Assembly (NCBI GenBank): GCA_905221605.1
Contig: CAJNDS010000109.1
Coordinates: 125,001-189,000 of the forward strand
DNA length: 64,000 nt
From: Symbiodinium natans
Taxonomy: Eukaryota; Sar; Dinophyceae; Suessiales; Symbiodiniaceae
Reading direction: 5' to 3'
Position 1 is the stretch's first letter. Each line of letters begins with the position of its first letter. This document shows, piece after piece, positions 48,383 through 58,704 of the stretch. Below the pieces are notes generated by a model. That model made no database searches. It saw nothing but the letters and a program-made list of their open reading frames with translations, and was not told where the DNA came from. The position numbers and the translations under genes were made by a program.

Positions 48383-49538
48383 ATAAAAATAAACAAAGGG
48401 CACTTCAAAACAGGGGGGGGCCCACCACTTGCCCACCACTCGCCCAGCATACATCCGGCACCAGGGCCCAAGGGCCCCCCAAGGCCCCCCCCCCCCCTGC
48501 CGCCCTGAGGCCGGCGCCTGCAGGCAGCTCCGCTCCTCGTCGCGGCTGAAGACCATGTGGCCGTCGGTCAGCTCCAGGAGGTACATGGCCTCCTGGCTCT
48601 CTTTACCCTTTTTTTGGGGTCTAACTTTATCCATGCTTCATTAGTCATGTCTTGCTGCTTGCCTTAAGGCTTGCAAAAACAATCTGCTGAGGTGAGATAG
48701 CCTCGGTCATGGGCAGGGAGATACGTGAAAGGATGCGATGAATCCTTGTAGCGGCCCTCCAGCACTGCCCAGTCCACTGGGTTCACCAGACTCGTCTTTG
48801 GACCCTTCGGCGTACCGTTTAGGGGCACGGAAGGCCTGCGGACGGAGCACATGTGCAGAGCTTGTGAAGACAGCAAAACACCTTATACCACAAACCAAAG
48901 TACACTGCAACATGCAGACTTGCACTGTAGTCAAAATGAAGAACAAAAGAACTACACAAGACATGCGCGAAAGGACGAGCAAGAAAAGAAAGGAGCTCTC
49001 GTCTCAGAATGGCTGTCATAGTCTGCTTTTCCAAGATGCTACACTACATCTAAAAAAAGAGATGTGCGCAAAAAGCGTCTGGGAAGAGGACCAAAGCGCG
49101 AGGCAGAGAGGCGCACCTAGCCGGCATCCTCGTGGAGTAGTAGTGTGCGGAGAGCGATGCACCTGCAGAGGCTTGGATTTGCGCCTTTTTTGAGACTTGC
49201 CTTTCGCATTCCTTGAAAGTAGAGGCCTTGGGGTTTGGGGTCTAGGGTTTCTTGGTCAGGTGACAGGTCAGCTGCAGAGATCTCGATTCAACATATTCCA
49301 CTGGCGCTCACCACTGGGGGCTTGGGTACCCTCGTCGTGCTTGGATGTCTTTGGACGCAACAGTGGTGGAGAGCTGTTTGCTTTAAGAAGAGCTTAAGGG
49401 TTTGCTTTAAGTCTTCATGGATTTGGCTGAGGGTTGGGGTTTTCGGAGGGCTGTACTTGTACGGCCTCGATTCAGAGCTGATCGAATTTGAACAGTGTCT
49501 CCGATCCGAATACCTTGCATGAGCTCCTGCCGCAATGC
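46999..49538 (-). CDS. Ankyrin-repeat gene
   Basis: Exon 49466-49538 (ALRQELMQGIRIGDTVQIRS then ALNR, ending in phase 1 before GC) looks like a first ankyrin helix pair. Exon 47160-47258 reads ATLLQMLLERGADVAQQNIY then GQTALHVAVRAGE with a GA donor. Exon 46999-47040 continues in frame with EVASLLLEHGAWQP before another GA donor. The last two form a canonical ankyrin repeat (LLERGAD, G-Q-TALH-x-A-V-x-A-G, LLLEHGA). Assigning the 49.5 kb exon to this gene is an inference from strand and phase. An exon at 48518-48589 may or may not belong to the same gene. Confidence 0.66.
47486..47554 (+). repeat. CA microsatellite
   Basis: Two CA runs (47489-47510, 47529-47554) are joined by GAGAGACACGCACACAGAG. 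The array lies just upstream of ankyrin exon 47160-47258 on the minus strand. Confidence 0.95.
48350..48379 (+). repeat. GA microsatellite
   Basis: About 14 GA units followed by A-rich sequence. It gives low-complexity frames only. Confidence 0.95.
48518..48589 (-). CDS. Single exon, unidentified
   Basis: A 72 nt segment starts after CAGGAG and ends CTGCAG before GCGCCG, with phase 0 at both ends. It reads AMYLLELTDGHMVFSRDEER then SCLQ. The balanced composition and both splice motifs make it a likely exon. It lies between ankyrin exons on the same strand. I do not recognise the motif. Confidence 0.5.
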
Positions 49539-50126
49539 CTCAGATCGACGGCAACTCACGAAGCATAGAACATCACGAAGCATCCAACCCGGGCTCAACC
49601 TCAGGGCCGGCAGAGGCCCCGCAGCATCCTAAGGAACTTAAGGAACTGGCTGCGTGGATCCTCAGCAGGCGTGCAGGGTCAGAAGTCTGCCTCGCCGGTG
49701 TAGCTTCGCCTGCCCAATCTTGGCTACTCAGCTCACCTATGCTCACATTAAGAATCAAAGGCCTTCCATAGAGAAGCCCTTCCGATCGTCTGGCTCATCA
49801 CCAGCGTAGTGCAGGGCAGCGTGAGTGAGCAAGGCCTTCATGCCAGATGTAGCACAGTAGAATTATCTGGAACAATCTACAATGGACATCCATTCCACAG
49901 TGTGTCGAGAATCTGAACAAGGAGTAGGCTCGCTGTTCCCGCACGTGCTTGCTGGGCTTCCAGCTTTTGCAACAATGTCGGCCAAGCCCTCCACAGGTAC
50001 GTCCACCTCTCATTGCAGCTCTATACCGATACGCTTCTTGATAGAATCTCCCAGGCTCGAAACACTGAGCCACAACGAGACAACGAGGTGGCTCTGCCAA
50101 GCGGCTTCAGCGGCTTCAGCGGTTTC

Positions 50127-50888
50127 CTGCTTGACGACGTGTCGTGCCAAGGCTGATGCGACAGTCTCCAGCTCTTCTGGACTGCGGCATGAGTCAGCCA
50201 TGTGAGTCGCAAGGGCCGTCGAGACGGCGTTGAGGTCGGCGTCCTGAGCTCACAAAGAAGGAAGCCGGGCATGAGCCTATCAGACCAATAAAGCATAGCC
50301 TTTCACTGAATAAAGAGACTTGGAAACCTTTTCAAATTGCACCTTCTTTTTGCCACGTCAGGGAGCTGGGCTGACCACCTCTGTTCCCAGGGCATGGCGC
50401 AGCATCGCCGCCGCGACGCTGTCCAAGTCGCCTGGCTCCTCGGCCGCTTGGGCCAGAGCCTGCGCCACTGCTCGCAGGTCGTCCTGTAGGCCAAGGCCAA
50501 GGCTTCAGGTGGCCTGTGCTGGCCTTATGGTGGCCTGTGCTGGCCTAGGGTGGCCTCAAGGCCTCTTGACACTCTACACGTTTTGCCCTTCACTTTCCCT
50601 TGACTTTCACTCCCCTCGCCTCCGCGCATGCCTCAGCGGGTGGAGCAGCTGCATCCTGACAGATTTGCTGGAGGCGTGTTGAGCCCTCTGGAACCCTACT
50701 TTGCCCCATTTGTTTTTCCCCACAAGCTTCTAGCCACCAGACTTCGTCATGTCTTGAGCCGCGCAGTATCAGAGTCAACAGCCCAACGGAATCCGACGGA
50801 GTGCAGCGCACGTCGCCTGCTCCAAGGCATGTGCGGCCAGCGCCCCGGCAGCCGCTTCCAGGTCATCGGGTGGAATGCAAGCGGCCAT
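50127..50888 (-). CDS. Helical tandem-repeat protein (short A-L-A-x-H repeats)
   Basis: Three exons join in phase 0. The exon ending at 50817 (upstream limit not fixed; the ATG at 50888 is in frame) reads PDDLEAAAGALAAHALEQ before GC. Exon 50379-50483 starts after CTACAG and reads DDLRAVAQALAQAAEEP then GDLDSVAAAMLRHALGTE before GT. Exon 50127-50243 starts after GCTCAG and reads DADLNAVSTALATHMADSCR then SPEELETVASALARHVVKQ before GA. Each carries one or two 17-21 residue units of the form D/E-L-x-x-V-A-x-A-L-A-x-H-A. The pattern suggests stacked amphipathic helices. I do not match it to a named family. The frame continues past 50127 (ETAEAAEAAWQSHL), so coding may extend to about 50010. Confidence 0.58.
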
Positions 50889-51913
50889 GGCAGGGCAAGG
50901 CGACAATGGCAAGCCAGGACTGAGCCCAAGCACAAGTGCAAGCATATTTGTTCTGCTTGCTGTGAGCAAGGCCACGTAAACAATGTACCTATCTCAGACA
51001 CTACACTTGTTGCCCACTTTGTAACGACTTGCAGTGATCCAATTGCCACTCGGGCTGAACAAACCTGAACATTCACAGATTTCATGAGTTACAAAAGTGT
51101 TACAAACACTCGCTGGCTCCCTGCCGAAGTCCTTCTGCAGGCCGAGGGTCCACAAGATCGCGCCCTCCACCACCTGCGTGGAGTGAGCAGGCTTTGGAGG
51201 TCAGATTTAGCCTCTTTGCAGCTACACATGAGGAACCCTTGTTGTTGCTCTTGCTCTTTTTCAGAGGAACACGTCCCTGCCTCATAGTCTGTGGCACAGG
51301 TTATGTCACTGCTCATGTCCAGGCCTTTGGGGAGTCGCTGCAGCACCCATCGGCTACAAGATGCTACGGCATGCGGTGGGGCGAGCAGCCTGCACTATTT
51401 TTCCACAGCCATACGACTGGGGAGGGGACTGTTGGGGAGTGCATGAACGATACACGTTAACATACGCGCCACAACAGCCCTTTCTGTACGAAAATGCACC
51501 TGATTGCACAGCACAGTTTGCAGTTACCCGCAAGTAGGGCGAAGACGCCGGATGTGCGATGGGCAAAGAGGCCCAAAGCAGCTTTCTGAAAGAAGCACCT
51601 CGACATGCAATGTCTCTGAACAGAGTTTAAGGTCTAGTGTTAAGGGGCGCTTGCACAGCTACCTCACTCAGAGCCCAAGATGGGGCTTTCCAAGTTAGCC
51701 CTAGCGACTCTGAAGCCACAAGACCTTCCAAAATACTTGCACATGCATCTGCTCCGACTTCAGCTCCCACTCCAACAGAATCCCCTCCGCTGTGCTCCTA
51801 GTTTCACGCCCTGCGGCCTGGCTAGAATCGGGGGAGTGACTCCTCCAGCAGACCTGCAGCAGCAGCAGCGTGGCCCGCCACAGGTGACAACATCTGAACA
51901 TCAAAATGGCCAC

Positions 51914-52051
51914 CTGGTGTAGGAAAACAGCCGCCACGGCATCCTGCAGCTGCACGGCACCTGTCATCTGCCGGAGCAAAGACCCCATCATCCAATGATC
52001 CAATGCATGAAGCAACGCCGCGCGGCCGTGTCGCATCAAGCGCGCGTGTGC
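51914..52051 (-). CDS. Likely exon with ankyrin-like helices
   Basis: A 138 nt segment starts after CTGAAG and ends CACCAG before GTGGCC, phase 0 at both ends. It reads AHARLMRHGRAALLHALDHW, then MMGSLLRQMTGAVQLQDAVA, then AVFLHQ. The first half resembles an ankyrin helix pair (HGRAALLHAL). The second (VQLQDAVAAVFLHQ) resembles the helical repeat of the neighbouring 50 kb gene. It may be part of that gene, but the linking exons were not found. Confidence 0.4.
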
Positions 52052-52275
52052 CTTCAGGGAAGCATGGACCAGCATGGAACATTCCGAAACAACGCAACGA
52101 TGACATGGCTGAGGCTCACGCTCGGGACAGTCGAATGAGGCTTTCGAGCGTGCGTGCTGTCACAACCTGGCTTGAAGATTCCGAGAGTCGACCATGCTCA
52201 ATCGAGGTGCTGTGACAAAACAGTGCCCACCTCCCCGAGACCTCCCATACCAGGTCCTGGTTCCGAATGGAGGGC

Positions 52276-52716
52276 TTAGTCTTGCTTGGTCTTGAGGGCG
52301 GCTGCAAGGATTTTGGACTGTGCCATGGCCGTGTGCCATGGCCCCATGCCACTCAGTGCCGGATCGTGCGCGCCTCGCAGCCGTTGGTAGTACGCCTCCA
52401 GGAGATGGCGAGCGCCATCTTCCTGTGGCACGTGTCAGGAGACACCGCAACAGCGCCACAACAAGAAACTGCTCGTCCCCGTCCGGCGAATCCCGAAGCA
52501 CACTTTCTTGAGACGCGATGAGAAAGTCCTTACGCAGAGTCGAGAGAGATGACAGAAGGGTGTTTTAGAAAGTCCTCTATCCTATGCAGTGTCCTTCAAG
52601 GTCTGGAACTGCAGAGCCTTGCGGTCATCCATATCAGCACCTGCACGCAGCGACCTACTGGAGCTCGGACTTTGGCTTGAAGGTACGATGAGCATTCATG
52701 AGAACCCTCCTTCCAT
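52276..52716 (-). CDS. Small unidentified protein (about 90 residues)
   Basis: Exon 52594-52640 (ADMDDRKALQFQTLK, GA donor), exon 52457-52528 (DFLIASQESVLRDSPDGDEQ then FLVV, GC donor) and terminal exon 52276-52422 (EDGARHLLEAYYQRLRGAHD, then PALSGMGPWHTAMAQSKILA, then AALKTKQD-stop) join in frame. A seven-base first exon ATGGAAG at 52710-52716 with a GA donor would give a complete protein starting MEGADMDD. If that start is wrong, these are the C-terminal exons of a longer gene to the right. The composition is helical and soluble. I do not recognise it. Confidence 0.52.
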
Positions 52717-53196
52717 GGGGCGAATGTGTTCAGAGAACTGGCTTTCTCCGCAGGGACTAGCGGAGACTACTGGGAGACAGAAGCGACAACATGCAAGCTC
52801 TCTCGGCCTGCTTGGCACCCATGATGTTGCTTTGGTGGTTCACGAAGAATAATATGCTTCTCTTTGTCAAGCACATTTGTCAGTTATTCACAACGATCAT
52901 TTGTCGCAACTTGATCACATGTACTTCACTTGTGTAACTCTGGATAGAGTTCGATTTCATAGTCACGCTTCTTAATTTAGCTCTTGGCTTCAAGCTTTCA
53001 AGATTCTCACCGTGTAAACCCAACAACACATGTGTTCTTGCTGGTTTCTTTGCCTATATGAAGCTCATACGACCGCTTCCGAGACAAGTGATGTGTACTT
53101 AGTATGCTTAGGTTCAGGTTTCCGAAAGCCGTGAAAGCCAGACACTTGCAATGCTTGCCAGTTGTGTTGCCTTGATGCAGCTGTCATTACTTGCGC

Positions 53197-53244
53197 CTTC
53201 TGAGGCTCGCAAGATGGCATTGGCCACATCCTCATCGTCAGTGC
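53197..53244 (-). CDS. Likely exon with a related helical repeat
   Basis: A 48 nt segment starts after GCGAAG and ends before GCGCAAG. It reads TDDEDVANAILRASE, close to the D-D-L-x-x-V-A-x-A-L-x-x-A-x-E unit of the 50 kb gene. It could be an upstream exon of the small 52 kb gene or of another repeat gene. Confidence 0.4.
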
Positions 53245-56200
53245 CTTCGCGCGGATGCGATAGGGGCGCTTGGGACGTCTCTGCAAGAGACGGCAATGGC
53301 TTCTCTGCCCTTCAGACGTCACAAATTCGGCTTTCAACCAAAACAGTCATGACTTCCGCGTGGCACCTCGACTTCTCAGGCCGAGGATCAGGTCGAAGCG
53401 GCTGAGCAGCGGCGCAGCGAGCCCGGTAAGCTGCCAAGAAATACTCTGGCACAACTGCACTCAGACTGTAGTACTGCAGTTAGGCTGCACTCAGACACTG
53501 CGCTGGAAAGAGGAGCGACCATGGACCGATTGAGCACCCATTGAGCAACCGCAGCACCTGCCCCAACGTCGTTCCTTGGGCGTCTGCCCAGCTCTGCGCC
53601 GCAACAACGCTGCAGCGGGCCCTGCGCTTGCAGCAACTTGCAAGAAACCAGCATCTCCCTCCCCCGTCCCCTCGTCCCCTCCCCTTCTCCCCCTTCCCAC
53701 TCCTACGAGTCTCCTTCGAGGCCCAGGGGTTCAAAAAGCTTGAAAAGGGGCCTCAGGCGACAAGTAAGCCCAGGCTTGGCAACGGAGATTGTCTGCTGCT
53801 CCATGGCCTCGACAAAGAGGGACAAGCTAAAAAGGAAACTTTCTCGTATACCAAGTTACTAAATCATTCTGAGAACCCTTCAGCAAGCTGATTGACACAT
53901 GGATTTGCACCCTTTCTCCTGCTTGCCCAGGCCCGGTTAGGCGACTCGCACAGGTTGTTGCTGCGCTACAGGCAAGCCTCCTCCACTTTTGCTGGAGTTC
54001 AGCAAAAGCGCTACTCCGTGCCGTTTTGACACATGGGTGAATGGCGAGTCTCGCTGACATCCAAGCTTTCAAGCTGCTTTGGACAGCTTCTCCTGCCTCC
54101 AAGTTCCTTCAACGTAGCTTCTACAACACACCCTTGAGCCCCCCCCATGTCGCTGCACGACGATGTCGGTGAGTTCTGTCTTCCAGGGTTTTGAAAGCCT
54201 TTAGACGATCTGCGAGCGAGCAGCTAAGTCCACACCGGAGGCTACTCGTATGTACATCATCATGCACAAAAGATTTCTTGTAGAAAGCAATGAAAACCGA
54301 CGTGGAACTAGGCATGACCAAGCTCCCGGGGCTGTTTGACGATTGCTTTTTCTCATTCTAGAGTGTGAGCCGACGGCTCCTCCATAGTGCTACTTGTAGT
54401 TCGGGAATATCCTGGCCTCCTGTCCAAGTTGCCTGAGCCTTTACGCGTCGAACAGCTTCTTGGGCTCATCCCATCCTGCCCACAATAGGGCATTGGGCGA
54501 CACGGATAAAGCCGGAGAACGAACGGCCTAGCCAGTCGAACTTGATGCAGCGCTGCCGTGGTGCCTTGCAACACGCATTGGACACATGGCTCCACATGGC
54601 ACTCCACATGGCTCCACATGGCTCCACATGGCTCAACACGGCTCACCACTTCTTGGCGCCTCCAAGCCCAGCCGTTCCTGGTAGGCACGCTGAACTGCGG
54701 GGTTCGTGCGCCGCGCTGCCTGCGGCGGGAGCACTGGTCGTTGGAGGTGGCATGCAGAACAATTTGCGCCTCCGCCGACTGGACAGGATGCGGGGTGGGA
54801 GGCCGCCACATTAGACCTCACCCCATTGTCACGTTCGCAAATCCAAAGAACACTGACGAAATTGAGTAAAACTTCTGTCTCGAAGAGTACGAACGGGAAC
54901 CACGAATCATATGGGCGCCTACAGCAACTCCTGACATGTCACGCGCTCACACAGACAACTCACAGACATTAACAGATCACAGCCACCGTACACGCAGCCA
55001 GCCGCAACATGCAAACTGCAGATAATGAAATGCTTTGAGCAATTACACTCCTAAGGCCTGAATGTCGACATGCTTTTGAATAGCAAAAGGCCAGGGCATA
55101 CAAACGGACACACACACACACACATACGCACACACACACACACACAAAAAAAAAAAAAAGAACAAACAAACAAACAAACAAAAACAGAGAGAGAGAGAGA
55201 GACAAACAATCACACAACTGCAGCACCTTGCAGCAGCAGGCTCTTTCTCTCAGATCTTGGGAACCAGCGCTTGTCGGTGCGCTGAGGTTCGACAGTGCCG
55301 TCCGAGAAATGAACCGTGCTGGCTACCTGCACGCTCACGAATTCTTGTCCAGCTTGAAGATACAAACTCTTCTGCTCAGGGAGATTGAAAGAGCGGCATG
55401 CGGGAGATCAACCCTATGAACTACTGATAACCACTGTGATATCCAGCATTCACGATGCACAAACAAAGCCGAACTATGAAGAATCCAATGACTTGAGACG
55501 CGACATCCCGGGTCAATGCCTCAAACACCCCCCCATTCATCCCACACTTCTCGAACATCCCGATACACTGCACTTGCCAAGTTGTTAGGGACCGGCTGCG
55601 GCCTTCACCTCTCAGTCCCAAACAACAGAGTCTCAACTATCCGCCTTCTAAGTTTGTTGGATGCGCAGCGACTGTTTGGGAGATGGGGGAGCAAATGGCC
55701 TCTACAGCCTCCTCCTCGGCAGGCATGGCCCGAATCTGTCCGGCAGTCACCAGGACACGAGAGGAGGTCTCTAGTGACTCGAGTGGTGTCACGCGACAAG
55801 AAATGCTTGCCTGAGGGGCTGCCAGCATGTCGACATCAGGGTCTGCGACATCCTGCGGGACCTGATGCATGAGAAAGCCATACTGCCGACAGCGTGCGAC
55901 CATGCAGAACCTTTACAACTTAGAGTCTGCATGACTCTGCACTCTGCGTCTTGCCTCCTCTGGCACTGTTCGAGGCACTGCAAAAGCTGCAGCTATCCGG
56001 CTCACTTTTCGAAAGCGACTGGCCATGAGCCTGCCGCACGGATTTCACTGCAGTCTGCCACAAAGCTGCGGCAGCGAAAGGGAGGAGAGTCATGGAGAAA
56101 AACGGAGAAAAGGACATCCCCACACAGAAGATGACACGCGGGATGGGCTCTCAGGATCTCAGGCTGGGCTCACATGATCTTGGCCGACTGCCGCAGCTCT

Positions 56201-56782
56201 GCCCAGTGCAAGCCTCAGCGCGCCCCCTTTTTCAGCGAAGATTGTAGGGCCTTGTAGGGCCTTGTAGTTGTTTGCAGGGTTCGGAATTCAGCGTTTATCT
56301 AGAGGGCTTACTGTAGGGTTAGAATAGGTGAGGGGTGATGTGACAGGCAGCGAAGAGTGTGTCCAAGTGCGGCACTGGCTCTTCGGCGTGCCGGCGGATT
56401 CTCCTCGATGTCAACTTCCTGGCATTGCAGAAGCGATTCTGCCACTATATGACATAACGTCACATTATACCGAATTATGCCCCACAAATAGGCCTGACAA
56501 GAAGCTGGCAATATCGACGGAGTGCGTAACTACAAAAGAAGTATACGGCGCCGTCAACTTTGCACTCCAAAAGCTGCGGGGAGCTGCTCTGTGGGAGAAA
56601 TTGCCCACCAAATTTCCCAAATTTCGCTCCTCTTCCTCCTCTAGAAGTGAACTCCTCCTTCTCTCACCTCGGAAGCTTTGAGAATTCATTCGCTGCCACG
56701 TCCTGAAGCTCTGGGTCACGGACTTATGCCCAACGCAGGGTTGAGCCCCGTGAAAGACTGCCTCTGTGCGGAAGCATGCTCA
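53245..56782. other. Undecoded stretch
   Basis: No exon chain was supported. The minus strand at 53830-54100 is open in overlapping frames (for example AFAELQQKWRRL) and may contain an exon. It includes a short ATGGCTCCAC tandem (about 54586-54645) and a composite CA / poly-A / CAAA / GA microsatellite (55108-55202). Confidence 0.4.
55108..55202 (+). repeat. Composite microsatellite
   Basis: CA repeats, a run of 13 A, CAAA units and a GA run follow each other without unique spacers. Confidence 0.95.
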
Positions 56783-57012
56783 TCAAGTACAGCACGGCTT
56801 AAGTTGCACCTCGCGCGCTCTTACAGAGGTGGCGACTGTGTCAAGGAGCTTGTTGTCTGCGATGACAAGCTCGAGGAAGAGCGAGACTGAACAAAACGCG
56901 TGTTCTCGCAAGATTGTGTGAATCCGCTCAGCACGGCTTCATTTTCATGTTGTCAGTTTCCATGCTCAACGATGTCTGCCAGCTCTGCAGACCTCGCTGG
57001 TGTCATCAGTCC
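56783..57012 (-). CDS. Unidentified gene, C-terminal exons
   Basis: Exon 56961-57012 starts after GTGAAG, reads GLMTPARSAELADIVEH and ends in phase 1 before a GA donor. Terminal exon 56783-56886 starts after GTTCAG, completes a valine codon and reads SLFLELVIADNKLLDTVATS then VRAREVQLKPCCT-stop. The joined sequence forms long amphipathic helices of the kind seen in helical-repeat proteins, but no family is recognised. The start was not found. Confidence 0.52.
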
Positions 57013-58424
57013 CTTCACCTGCAACGGAGTGTGGAGTTTGGACAAGAGCGAAAAGAGCGAAAGAACATTGAACCATGTGCCTCTATCTGCATTGTCTGGC
57101 CTCAGCTTGACTGCGTGCGTTCTCTCTGCAGCCACTGACTCCAGAAATGCGGGATGCTTCGCCCAGCAGGGCCCAGCATCCCATCTAAGCGCCCCTGCAC
57201 TTTGATGGGCCCCAGCCTAAGAGCTGCAGCTTCCCTACTTGTAAGTGGACTGTTTAGAGGCCTTGAAGGGGAGCCCTTTTCGAAAATGCCTTTTTCGGGA
57301 GAGCCCAACTCGGGTTCTCCGAAATTCTGGGCTCCCGTCGCGGGCAGTGGCACCACCGAGGAGATGCAGGAGCCTAGCGCTGAGTTGTCCTGTGTCCACC
57401 AAGAACTCGCTTAGAAACTCTGAGAAAATGTGAGAGGAGCTGGACTTGGACACCAAAAATCCCAAGGTCCGCATCCGTCCTCGGAGTCGGACCCGAAGTC
57501 GGAGGCCATGCGATGCCTCTGCTCTCACGAGGACTCGCAACACAGAGACACAGAGACGCAACTGCTCTTGTCAAGGTCAGAGAGACATTTTCTCCGAGCC
57601 GCATCTTGCTGGTGTGGGCAGAGATGTGGTCCAGGATGCTTCTCAGAGCCTTCATTAATACGTATTAATACGCTCCCATTACATATTGGAGACTTTCCAT
57701 CACACACCCATATTTAATGTTGGAGTCCTTTCATCACATCATATCCCACACGCCATCTCCGACGGCCTCCGCATTGAATGCAAGCTGCCTCTCGCTGGCT
57801 GTCGGTAGCGGCTGCCGGACAGCGAGCTTGCCCTTGTCCTGCGGGCTTCGGGTTGAGGTTGCCAGGGAAAAAGCACAGGGAAAAGCAAAGCCGCAGGGCA
57901 TCCGCGGGCCTGTGACCAGCGTGCTCGGTTGAGCTCCGCACGGCGTCGTGCAACTTCACGCTGCAGGTCACCGCTCACCTCCTGGGAGATCCTGGGCGTA
58001 TCATATTGCCCTATGCCATAGCCGCCCATAAGCATCCGTAGTACCATCCGACATGCGTCTGCAAATGCACCGTGAACCAGTGAACATTGGGCGACAACTG
58101 GGAGTGAACATCGAGACTTTGCCCCTTTTTTCGATTTGCCGAAGGGCTCGCGGTCAAAGCTGGCGCGATGGCCCAAGACTGCTGCAGCCATCGGCCCTAG
58201 AAGGCGCTCCAAGCCTTGGAGGCTAAAGTGCTAAAGGGGGGTTACACTCAGGTACTTGGTCTTCTGTCACTTCCCATCCCAGCGAAAGCTACATAAGCTA
58301 CCGACAGTCAGGCGCCTGGACTGGACACAAAACTCGCTGCGATGCGACTACTCTTCAGGCGCGCCTTGCACAGAAGTATCTCCGTGTTTGGCCGCACCAT
58401 GTAGTCACACGGCTCCGTCTCCTA

Positions 58425-58704
58425 TCACTCTTCAATCTTCTTCAGTACCGTGCACCGATGATGTTCCTGAACTACACTTGCGGGATCTTGCAGGCATGTC
58501 AGGCGAAGCGGCGAAGCATCCTCGATGCAGAGCAGGTCTGGATTCTCGGCGACTGTCCGATCCACCTCTGGTGCTTCCTCCTCTTCCTCCGGGCACAACT
58601 CCCGATGCGTGAACCCGCAGCAGACACCCAAAAACGTTCTTTTGGTGAACAGATCGGAGCAGGGTCCAGGCCTCTTCGTCCTCCATCTCATCATCCACGG
58701 CATC
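58425..58704 (-). CDS. Unidentified acidic protein, C-terminal exons
   Basis: Exon 58636-58704 starts after GGTCAG, reads DAVDDEMEDEEAWTLLRSVH then QKN and ends before a GT donor. Terminal exon 58425-58586 starts after CCGGAG and reads EEEEAPEVDRTVAENPDLLC, then IEDASPLRLTCLQDPASVVQ, then EHHRCTVLKKIEE-stop. The phases match. Family unknown. A GC donor inside the last exon (after GAGGAT) is possible and would change the C-terminus. Confidence 0.48.
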
